A stretch of DNA of 22,314 bases, taken from positions 14,493 through 36,806 of the forward strand of contig DIUS01000014.1 in assembly GCA_002423075.1 (NCBI GenBank), written 5' to 3'. Made by a program: the position numbers and the translations under genes. Origin of the DNA: Microbacteriaceae bacterium UBA6152 (GTDB taxonomy: Bacteria; Actinomycetota; Actinomycetes; Actinomycetales; Microbacteriaceae). The notes under the pieces were generated by a model. That model did not search any database and was not told where the DNA came from. It was given only the letters and a program-made list of their open reading frames with translations. Below, in pieces: positions 7,534 through 14,961 of the stretch (within the stretch, counting starts at the first letter, position 1; each line of letters starts with the position of its first letter).

Positions 7534-9783
7534 ATGATCTCTGGTGACACGACGGCGACGGGGGCGTACGCGCCCATCCCCTCCACCTTCTCTCGCACGT
7601 CGCTCAGACTGGGTAGCTGGTTTCAGACGCGACCGCTCCGGGCTCGTGCCCTCGCGGCGCTCGCCGCTCTCTTCGGCGCGGGGTACCTCGTGTGGCGTGT
7701 GCTCGAGACGTCTGCCGGCGTCGACCCGTGGTTGTTCTGGCCGCTCTTCTCGGCCGAGCTCTTCGGCTACGCAAGCTTCATCATCATGGTGGTCGAGACG
7801 TGGAGCCTGCCGCCGACCCCGCGACCGCCCGCGCATGACGTCGCCGTCGACATCGTGATCGTGACCTATGACGAAGACCTCGATGTCGTGGAGCCCACGA
7901 TCATCGGCGCGATCGCCGTTCGTGGGCGCACGAGGGTTCACCTCAGCGACGATGGCCGCCGCCCAGAGATGCGAGAACTCGCCGAGCGCCACGGCATCGC
8001 CTACGTCACGCGCGACGACAACGCTCACGCCAAAGCCGGAAACATCAACGCCGTTCTGCCGACGCTCACGGGCGACCTCGTGCTGATTCTCGATGCCGAC
8101 CATGTCGCGTCTCCTGACCTGCTCGAGGCGATGACCGGTTACTTCGTCGACGACAACATTGCGTTGGTGCAGTCAGCGCACTCGTTTCGCAACCACAACT
8201 CAGTCATGCACTACGAGTCGGGTCGTCACGAGCAGTCGCTGTTCTTCGACGTGTTGCTGCCCGGCCGCAATCGGCTCGAATCGGTGTTCTGGTGCGGGTC
8301 GGCGGCGATCATCCGACTGAGTGCTCTGCGCGCCGTCGGCGGTATCGCCACCGTGACCTCGACAGAAGACTTCGAGACGTCGTTGCTGCTGCAGAAGGCG
8401 GGCTACCGCATCCGGTATCACAACGAGCACCTGGTGCAGGGGCTCGCACCCGACAATCTCGCCTCGTACACGGTGCAGCGGGCGCGCTGGGACGAAGGTA
8501 CGCTCTCAGCCTTCCATTGGCGGCTGCGCATGCCGTTCGGTCGCCGCCTGCGACTCTCGCAGCAGGTGTCGTACCTCGGAACCCTGCTGCACTACCTGAC
8601 GCCGGTGCAACGGCTCGTCTATGCCTTTTACGTCGTGCTCGTGGGAGTCTTCGCCCTCATCCCCGTCGCGATGCCCGGCCCTGCAGGTGTCGCTTTCTGG
8701 GCGGCGTGGATGCTGCTCTCCGCTCTCAGCGCCACAGCGCTTCATCGCGGCGTGAGCGGTCGGGTCGAGGGCATCCGCTCGTTGCTCCTGGCTCTCGAGC
8801 CGCACCTTCGGGCCTTGCCGGCCCTGGTCACCCGTCGACCCATGCGGTTTCAGGTGACCCCGAAGAACGAGCCGGACCTCGGGGGCTGGGGTGCTGTGCG
8901 ACTTCTGCGGCTGCCGCTCATCATGGCCGTGGTCCTCGGCCTCGTACTCGTCGCTCGCGGTATCGACTCGGCCATTGGCGCACTCGGCGGCACCGGCATT
9001 CTTCCCCCTCTCGAACTGTCGGCGTTCCTCGTGATCAGCGTCTTCAGCATCCTCGACATCGTCGTCGCGCTGCAGCTCGCCGTGCGTGCGCATCGGCGGC
9101 GCCAGTACCGTCGACTGTGGCGGTTTCCGGTTCAGCTGAGAGCTCACGTGGCCGGTACCACCGCGTTGTGCGTCGACCTGCACCAAGGCGGAGCATCGTT
9201 CATCGTGGCCCGCGACGTGCCCGAACTCGCCCAGCGCCTCGAGTTTTCGGTCGAGTGCCGTTCGATCACTCGCGAGGCCACGACCGCTCGGGGCACCCTG
9301 ACGATCACCTCGCGCACGGCGGTGGGCGCCTCGGGCGCGACGACGCGCGTCGGCGGTGCCGTCGAGTGGCACGACGAGAGGTCTCGAGTCGCGGTCATCG
9401 CGCACTGCTACGTCGTCGAGCCGTACCTTGCCCGCATGCGCGCCTGGACACGCAGCGCCCCCCGCCTTCCCGTGACGATCACGGCGCGTCTCGGAGACGC
9501 GATGTCGACGTGCATCGACGTCAGCATCGGCGGAGCCGCGTTCCTGACGCCTCACGGGACCTGGGGCCTGCACGACCGCGTGCCCATCGAATTGCAACTG
9601 GCGACCGGCGAGAGCGTTCTCGGCGACTTTCAGGTGCGCAGCATCGCACCGTCGACGGCAGGGCTCGTGCGGGTCGGGGGCTCGGCCGAGTGGAGTCACA
9701 CCGCGTGGCTCGCCCGCTACGGCGCTGTCGTGCACTCCCCCGGACCTCGCCCCGTGCGTGTCCGCCAGCTCAGTCGGCAGTGA
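7534..9783 (+). CDS. BcsA-like processive family 2 glycosyltransferase (cellulose synthase-like) with two C-terminal PilZ-like domains
   Basis: 749 residues. Two N-terminal membrane helices (about 36-56 and 66-88) precede the GT2 catalytic domain, which has every residue expected of a BcsA synthase: DDG at 139-141, KAGNIN near 167, DAD at 187-189, TED at 277-279 and QRARW at 315-319. More membrane helices follow (about 350-410 and 460-520). The C-terminus has two successive PilZ-like units. The first has RRLWR at 526-530 and DLHQGG at 548-553; the second has RSAPR at 640-644 and DVSIGG at 662-667, matching RxxxR and D/NxSxxG of c-di-GMP binders. The enzyme should extrude a beta-linked polysaccharide under c-di-GMP control. 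No BcsB, BcsC or endoglucanase partner is in the window. The stop overlaps the facing phosphodiesterase gene by 14 bp. The ribosome site is weak. Confidence 0.9.
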   Translation: MISGDTTATGAYAPIPSTFSRTSLRLGSWFQTRPLRARALAALAALFGAGYLVWRVLETSAGVDPWLFWPLFSAELFGYASFIIMVVETWSLPPTPRPPAHDVAVDIVIVTYDEDLDVVEPTIIGAIAVRGRTRVHLSDDGRRPEMRELAERHGIAYVTRDDNAHAKAGNINAVLPTLTGDLVLILDADHVASPDLLEAMTGYFVDDNIALVQSAHSFRNHNSVMHYESGRHEQSLFFDVLLPGRNRLESVFWCGSAAIIRLSALRAVGGIATVTSTEDFETSLLLQKAGYRIRYHNEHLVQGLAPDNLASYTVQRARWDEGTLSAFHWRLRMPFGRRLRLSQQVSYLGTLLHYLTPVQRLVYAFYVVLVGVFALIPVAMPGPAGVAFWAAWMLLSALSATALHRGVSGRVEGIRSLLLALEPHLRALPALVTRRPMRFQVTPKNEPDLGGWGAVRLLRLPLIMAVVLGLVLVARGIDSAIGALGGTGILPPLELSAFLVISVFSILDIVVALQLAVRAHRRRQYRRLWRFPVQLRAHVAGTTALCVDLHQGGASFIVARDVPELAQRLEFSVECRSITREATTARGTLTITSRTAVGASGATTRVGGAVEWHDERSRVAVIAHCYVVEPYLARMRAWTRSAPRLPVTITARLGDAMSTCIDVSIGGAAFLTPHGTWGLHDRVPIELQLATGESVLGDFQVRSIAPSTAGLVRVGGSAEWSHTAWLARYGAVVHSPGPRPVRVRQLSRQ

Positions 9784-12091
9784 CGCTCTGGAGACCGCGG
9801 TCGGTGAGCCAGCCCTCGAGGTCGTCGATGGGCATCGCGCGCGCCCAGTGCCAGCCCTGACCGTAGTCGACCCCGAGCTCGCGCAGATCGTGCGCGACGG
9901 CCTCGGTCTCGATGCCTTCCGCCGTCACGGCAAGGTCGAGTGTCGTGGCGATCGACATGATGTCGCGAATGAGAGCGAGCTGCTGGCGGTCGAGCGTCGG
10001 CGAAGGCAAGAAGCTGCGATCGATCTTGAGAATGTCGAGCGGCAGAGAACTCGCCTGGGCGAGGCTGGAATACCCCGTGCCGAAGTCGTCGAGAGCGACA
10101 CGGATGCCCTGGGCGCGCAACCGATGAAGTTGCGCGAGCGCGACATCACCGACCAGCAGGGCGTGCTCGGTGACTTCGAGTACCACGCAGCGAGACGGCA
10201 CACCGCTGCGCTGGGCCGCGTTCATGATGTAGTCGGCAAGGGTGGGGACGGCGAGCTGAACCGCGTCGAGGTTGATCGACACATAGACCTCGTCGAGCTT
10301 CCCGCGCGCGGCCATGCGCAGCGACCCCCACGATGCCAGCGCCTGGTCGATGATCTGCCAGCCGAGTTCTACGGTGAGCCCGGCCCGAGCCACCGCGGTG
10401 AGGAACTCGGCGGGAGGCACGACTCCGATCCCCGGTCGGTTCCAGCGCACGAGCGCCTCGCACGCCGCGAGATCGCCCGACTCGAGCGCGATGATCGGCT
10501 GAAAGTGCACGACGAACTCACCCGAGCGCAGTGCCGACCTCAGCGCCGACTCCTCCAGCATGACCTCCATGAGATGCTCGTCGACCTCCCAGGCAAAGAA
10601 GCGCACCGGAATGCGTGGCTCAGTGCCCTGAGCCGACGCGAGTGCTGCGGCGGCGCGCTGGATGAGGGCATCCGGGGCATCGTGCAGAGATCGCGAGATG
10701 ACAGCGCCCACCGTCACCGCAATCGCGGCCGACTCGCCGCCGACCTCGAAGGCGAAGCGCAATCGCTCGGCGAGACCGGTCACCTCGCGGTGCGCGGTCG
10801 GCTCGTCGCGGAAGGCGCCGACGATGGCGAACTCGTCGGCTGAGAGACGCAGAGCCGCGTGCTCGTCACCCGACTCGCCTCGCAGTCGACGTGCGACATC
10901 GACGAGCAGGCGGTCGCCCTCGAGGTGCCCGAACGACGTGTTGAAGTCGGCGAAGCGGTCGACATCGACGAGTGCCACGACGGCCACAGCCCCTCGGCGG
11001 CGCCGACGAGCCGCGGTGATCGCATCGGCCACGGCGTGCGGCAGCCGCTCACGATTCGGCAGTCCGGTCAGAGGATCGTGCTGCCGTTCGATCTCGAAGC
11101 TGCGCTCGCGGTGGTCACGCGCTCGAGCGAGACGCAGATACTCATTGGCACGATCAAGCGCAGCGACGAGATCGGCCTCCTGCTCAGAAGACTCCCCGGA
11201 CTCGGTGGGGCCTGCGGAGACGAGGACGACCGTGCCATCGTCATGAAGGGACGATTCGAGGTCAGCCTCGGGCAGGATGTCGCGGAGATCAGTCTGAGCC
11301 GTCGCCACGATCGTGTCGGTCGGCACCCCCGAGGCCACGGCGTCGCTCCACCGGTACGACAACTCTTCGAGCGTGCGTCGGAACTCGAGACTGCGTCGCG
11401 CCGCGTCCAGGCGCTGGGTCTCGAGCGCGAGGCGTTGGGATGCGCGGGCGTACGCGACACGTAGATCGACGGCGAGCCACCCGGCGAGCCCGATACCCAT
11501 GATGACGACGAGCAGCGAAAGCCAGCCCTGCACCTGTTCGACGTCGGCGCGGGCGCTGATCGCCGCCGCGGCGCGATCACGAGTGATCTGCTTGAAGACG
11601 GCGCTCAGTTCACGAGTACGCGACTCGAAACCATCGACGAGATCGTCGACGGCAATGCGTTGTGCCACCCGGTCAGCGAGGTTCGCATCGTCAAGCGAGC
11701 GGATCACCTCATCGATCTCTGTCAGGCTCCGCCGATACGGCTCGTCGGTCAGATCGAAAGTGGTGACCCCGGAGGCTGTCACCACCTGCAGCCGCTGACC
11801 GAGCAATGCCCGCGCGATCTGTACGTCGCGCGCGGTGGATTCGCCCCGTGCCCAGTCGTCGAGTTCGAGCACCACGCCGAACGACTCCCTCTGCGCGAAG
11901 GTCATCGCCGTGCCGTCACCCTCCTCGCTGAAGAGACCCTGGAGTTCGTTGTCGTGGGCCGTGACCGAGATCACCGACGAGAGGAGCAAGGCGATGATGA
12001 TTCCGAGCACACCCATGGCGAGCACGACCTGCCCCGGCCGCAACGACAGCCAGCGCCCGTTCCTGTTCACCTCTCCGCCCCCGGAAATCAT
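9770..12091 (-). CDS. Membrane GGDEF-EAL protein, predicted c-di-GMP phosphodiesterase (DcpA-like)
   Basis: 773 residues. Transmembrane helices at about 21-43 and 190-212 enclose an extracytoplasmic sensor region of roughly 145 residues. A coiled-coil-like helix leads to a GGDEF domain whose signature is decayed to SADEF (417-421), although DVDRFADFN and the GD of FGHLEGD are kept. The EAL domain looks fully active: EALVR at 545-549, the Asn of SINLDAVQL, LEVTE, DDFGTGYSSL from 668, LKIDRSF, and the Glu of AEGIET near 725. The prediction is hydrolysis of c-di-GMP to pGpG, with the GGDEF remnant perhaps a GTP-sensing allosteric domain as known for Caulobacter PdeA. It starts 8 bp after the stop of the PruR-like lipoprotein gene and is last in the five-gene operon. 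An in-frame GTG at 12070 is an alternative start. Confidence 0.92.
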   Translation of the reverse strand: MISGGGEVNRNGRWLSLRPGQVVLAMGVLGIIIALLLSSVISVTAHDNELQGLFSEEGDGTAMTFAQRESFGVVLELDDWARGESTARDVQIARALLGQRLQVVTASGVTTFDLTDEPYRRSLTEIDEVIRSLDDANLADRVAQRIAVDDLVDGFESRTRELSAVFKQITRDRAAAAISARADVEQVQGWLSLLVVIMGIGLAGWLAVDLRVAYARASQRLALETQRLDAARRSLEFRRTLEELSYRWSDAVASGVPTDTIVATAQTDLRDILPEADLESSLHDDGTVVLVSAGPTESGESSEQEADLVAALDRANEYLRLARARDHRERSFEIERQHDPLTGLPNRERLPHAVADAITAARRRRRGAVAVVALVDVDRFADFNTSFGHLEGDRLLVDVARRLRGESGDEHAALRLSADEFAIVGAFRDEPTAHREVTGLAERLRFAFEVGGESAAIAVTVGAVISRSLHDAPDALIQRAAAALASAQGTEPRIPVRFFAWEVDEHLMEVMLEESALRSALRSGEFVVHFQPIIALESGDLAACEALVRWNRPGIGVVPPAEFLTAVARAGLTVELGWQIIDQALASWGSLRMAARGKLDEVYVSINLDAVQLAVPTLADYIMNAAQRSGVPSRCVVLEVTEHALLVGDVALAQLHRLRAQGIRVALDDFGTGYSSLAQASSLPLDILKIDRSFLPSPTLDRQQLALIRDIMSIATTLDLAVTAEGIETEAVAHDLRELGVDYGQGWHWARAMPIDDLEGWLTDRGLQSVTAD

Positions 12092-12099
12092 CGCCGCGC

Positions 12100-12642
12100 C
12101 TAGTCAGCCAAGACGATCGAGCGCAAGCTCCAGTTCCAGGCGTCGAGAAGGTCGAACGCGGGAGAGTCCTCAGCGAAGACAATGCGGATCGGGCCCCCTT
12201 GATCCATCGGAATGAGCTCGCCATCGCGGAACACGGCCAGCAGCGCATCGTTGTCGACCCACTGGGCAACGGTGTCGGCGTACCGGTAGTCGTTGAGTGC
12301 GACCGTCTCCACGCGGGCATCGGCGGGAACCCCGGCGATCTCGAGAAGGTCGACGAGCGGTACACCCGTGAACGACTGCTGCAGATCGACGAACGGCTCG
12401 AGCACCTCGATCTCGACTGTCGCGAGCTCCTGCAGCTCGGCGTGCGTGAAGTCCACCGTTCGACCGGCCTCGATCGACAGCACGACCTCGTCAGCCTCGG
12501 GAGGATCGATGGGGAATCCCCCGTACGCGCTCTCTTCGGCGGTCTGCGCTGGTGCCGGCGGTGTCGCGACCGGTGCGGAGCACCCGGCCAGCATCAGGAC
12601 AGCGCCTAGAGCAGCAGCCCTCGTGAGTTCGGTGATCGTCAT
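12100..12642 (-). CDS. Lipoprotein with molybdopterin-oxidoreductase (SUOX-like) fold, PruR-like pterin sensor candidate
   Basis: 180 residues from the ATG at 12642, which has AGAGAGGA at good spacing and overlaps the stop of the cyclase gene as ATGA. A lipobox LAGC gives Cys21, so the protein is predicted to be anchored outside the membrane. The mature domain carries features of the oxidoreductase molybdopterin-binding family: FTGVPLVDLLEIAGV, VALNDYRYADT, GELIPMDQGGPIRIVF and a terminal WNWSLRSI. There is no Cys after Cys21, so the residue that would ligate molybdenum is missing and a redox enzyme is unlikely. In Agrobacterium the similar PruR binds pterins and controls the GGDEF-EAL protein DcpA encoded beside it. 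Here the next gene encodes just such a protein. The fold assignment is fairly firm; the pterin ligand is inferred. Confidence 0.8.
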   Translation of the reverse strand: MTITELTRAAALGAVLMLAGCSAPVATPPAPAQTAEESAYGGFPIDPPEADEVVLSIEAGRTVDFTHAELQELATVEIEVLEPFVDLQQSFTGVPLVDLLEIAGVPADARVETVALNDYRYADTVAQWVDNDALLAVFRDGELIPMDQGGPIRIVFAEDSPAFDLLDAWNWSLRSIVLAD

Positions 12643-14294
12643 TGCTTCCTCTCTACGGTGTCGCGGGGGTCGGTGGATATCACGGCGAGCGCTACTCCCC
12701 ATGAGGCGAGCAGTGCGGAGTCGAGCCGCGCGGGCGGATCGACGACGAGCAGCGGCACCCCGAGGGCTGTCGCGATCGCAGCCGCCAGCGTGGCCGCCAT
12801 GCCCGGGGGCTGGCTGCGCTCAAGGTTGAGCACCGCCTCGCGATCGAGGGCAAGCACAGCGGGGGCTGTCTGCGCGATCAGGCGCAGGTCGCCGCCGGTG
12901 GACGAACCGACACCTCCCAGCACGAGCCCGACGCGGAGACGAGCCCGCACCTCGTCGACGATGAGCCGCAGTTCGGTCGAGGCTGGTTGGCTGTCGACCA
13001 TGACCAGCACCTGGGCGACCGAATACCGTTCAACGAGTCGGGTGACGAGATCGAGCAGCAACCCGTCACGCGACCACCCCCGACCTCGGGGCTCAAGGAT
13101 CAGTCGTGCAGGCACGATGCCGGGTGCGGCAGCGGCGACGGCCACGTCGACGAGGGCGATCGTCTGCTCGAGCGGCACAGAACAGAGTTCACCGCGCAGC
13201 AGCACGTGGACGCCCCACGTGTCGCTCTCGACAAGGCCGCTCACGGGCCTCACACTCACGGGTGCCCGACCCCGATCGACTTCTTCCGGCGGTGCACCGC
13301 TGGCGTAGGGGTCGCGCACGAGGATCCGGCCCGTCGCGTCTTGCACCGCGATACCGCCCCCGATGCGCTTCGCCTCGTACATGAGCGCGTCCGCGCCCGC
13401 CACCGTCTCGTCGAAGGCATCATCGGGGCCCCAGATCGTGACGCCGGCGCTCGCAGAGACCGACGCGACCGCACCGCTCGCGAGGAGCGTGTCGTGCGAA
13501 ATGGCTGCAACGAGTCGCTGCGCGAGCGAGACCGCGGCGAGCTCGTCGAGCACCGACGCCGCGAGCACGACGAACTCGTCGCCACCCAGACGGGCGACGA
13601 GGTCGGTCGGGCGCACCTGGCGGGCGAGCCGTTTGGCGGTGTTGATGAGCACTTCATCGCCCGCGGCGTGGCCGTGGGCATCATTGACCTCTTTAAATCC
13701 GTCGAGGTCGAGGTAGATCACGGCGCGAACCTCGGGGCCCGGGCCGACGCGCGCGGCGAGCTCGTCGAGGCCCGCTCGGTTCAGCAGTGCGGTCAAGGGG
13801 TCGCGCAGTGCACCGAGACGCAGCTCGTCGCGCTCGACGTCTTGACGGATGACGGTCGGCAGCAGGGCGGCTCCCGTGCGCAGCGCCTCGATCACGCCGG
13901 GCGTCGTTGCCGCACCCGGCGGTGCCGCGAAGACCAGTCGCACATCGAAGTCGAGCATGCCCGCGACGTCGACTACGACGAGTTCTTCGACACCCGCACC
14001 CTCGAGCGCTCCCGCGACACCGCGAGTGCACCGCACCTCGAGAACGGGAACCGGCTGAGGATCGGCAAACCGGGTGTCACCCGGATCGATCGGCAGTACC
14101 GGCCGCTGCTGGTGGCGCAGCACCTCGAGCCCGGCCGGCGCATCCGACCCGACACGCCACGGGTCGACGAGCATGCCGGCCTCGCTGACCCACGCCGCGC
14201 GAGCCGCCCACCAGCCGTGGCGCGCGATGAACCCGTCGAGGAAGTCGTCCACGAGCTCGCGTGAGCGGCTCTGACGAAGAAGATCACGATACAA
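12639..14294 (-). CDS. Diguanylate cyclase with degenerate EAL domain
   Basis: 551 residues from a TTG at 14294, preceded by AGGGAGA at 6 nt and overlapping the response regulator stop by 11 bp. Another in-frame TTG at 14333 lies further inside that gene and has no clear ribosome site. The N-terminal 170 residues form an unidentified, possibly GAF-like, domain without membrane helices. The GGDEF domain is complete: YLDLDGFKEVNDAHGH, GGDEF at 237-241 and the inhibitory-site RPTD at 228-231 with the standard five-residue spacing. Active, product-inhibited c-di-GMP synthesis is therefore expected. Residues about 347-551 align by pattern with an EAL domain (it opens SVRPV) but lack EAL, LEITE and DDFGTGYSS, which is replaced by GGVGSSTGGD. 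This half cannot hydrolyse c-di-GMP and may be structural or a binding module. Confidence 0.88.
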   Translation of the reverse strand: MYRDLLRQSRSRELVDDFLDGFIARHGWWAARAAWVSEAGMLVDPWRVGSDAPAGLEVLRHQQRPVLPIDPGDTRFADPQPVPVLEVRCTRGVAGALEGAGVEELVVVDVAGMLDFDVRLVFAAPPGAATTPGVIEALRTGAALLPTVIRQDVERDELRLGALRDPLTALLNRAGLDELAARVGPGPEVRAVIYLDLDGFKEVNDAHGHAAGDEVLINTAKRLARQVRPTDLVARLGGDEFVVLAASVLDELAAVSLAQRLVAAISHDTLLASGAVASVSASAGVTIWGPDDAFDETVAGADALMYEAKRIGGGIAVQDATGRILVRDPYASGAPPEEVDRGRAPVSVRPVSGLVESDTWGVHVLLRGELCSVPLEQTIALVDVAVAAAAPGIVPARLILEPRGRGWSRDGLLLDLVTRLVERYSVAQVLVMVDSQPASTELRLIVDEVRARLRVGLVLGGVGSSTGGDLRLIAQTAPAVLALDREAVLNLERSQPPGMAATLAAAIATALGVPLLVVDPPARLDSALLASWGVALAVISTDPRDTVERKQ

Positions 14295-14961
14295 GGGCTG
14301 TCTCCCTGCCTCTCGAACCGCGCACGCGCACAAGACCGGCCTGCCACATGCGGATCGCGTCGACCCTCGGGTTCGAATCGCGCGAGGTGTCGATGCCGAG
14401 GGTTCCGTAGAGGCGCACGAGCAGGCTCTCGACGGCGCGCACCGAAGTGCCCCGCTTCTCGGCGAGAGCGCGCGTCGAGGCGCCGGAGGCGAGCATGCGC
14501 AGCACCTCGGCCTGAACGGGGTTGACCACCACGGCCGCAGCGTCGTCGTCGGCCCCGTCGAGCGCCCGACCCGTCATCGCCGCCTGCACGGCACTCAGAA
14601 TGTGATCGACCGACCGCACGGTCGACTTCACGAGGTACACCACATCGAGGGGCAGTAGGTGGGCATCGGCGACCGCCAGTTCGGGCGATCGGTGGCTCGA
14701 GAGCACCACGCACGCCACCCAGGGGCGCGTCTCGCGCACCTCGGCGATGAACTCGGCACCCGATTGCCCGTCGACGAAGTTGAGATCGCAAATGAGTAGG
14801 TGCGGATCGATGCCGTCGATCGTCGCATGGGCTTCGGCGGGCGACGCGGCGACGGTCACGTCGTGGCCGTGCATGCGAAGACCGTCACCGACCAGTGTGG
14901 CGATCAGGGCGTCATCGTCGATCACGAGGATGCGCCAGGGACCGTCGTTCGTGGTGGTCAT
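14284..14961 (-). CDS. Response regulator with receiver and LuxR-type HTH domain
   Basis: 225 residues. The receiver domain has the acidic cluster DDD at 15-17, phosphoacceptor Asp59 in LLICDLNF, the Ser of VVLSSH and the Lys of YLVKS. The C-terminal region (about 145-205) contains LRMLASGASTRALAEKRGTS followed by VRAVESLLVRLYGTLGI, a GerE/LuxR-type DNA-binding helix-turn-helix. The start ATG overlaps the stop of the hybrid kinase gene as ATGA and has its own strong site AGGAGA within the end of that gene. It is almost certainly the cognate partner of the kinase. Targets probably include this operon or the facing polysaccharide synthase, but no binding site is proven. Confidence 0.9.
   Translation of the reverse strand: MTTTNDGPWRILVIDDDALIATLVGDGLRMHGHDVTVAASPAEAHATIDGIDPHLLICDLNFVDGQSGAEFIAEVRETRPWVACVVLSSHRSPELAVADAHLLPLDVVYLVKSTVRSVDHILSAVQAAMTGRALDGADDDAAAVVVNPVQAEVLRMLASGASTRALAEKRGTSVRAVESLLVRLYGTLGIDTSRDSNPRVDAIRMWQAGLVRVRGSRGRETALVS

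Noticed and set aside
8506..9735. 409-codon open frame on the minus strand across the BcsA-like gene
   Set aside because: It is antisense to membrane and PilZ-like coding sequence, His/Arg/Glu-rich and without any recognisable motif.
12100..12642. Active molybdenum oxidoreductase
   Set aside because: The only Cys is the lipobox residue; the cofactor-ligating Cys of sulfite-oxidase-type enzymes is absent.
12987..14264. 425-codon open frame on the plus strand across the cyclase gene
   Set aside because: It is antisense to intact GGDEF coding sequence and has no domain or ribosome site.
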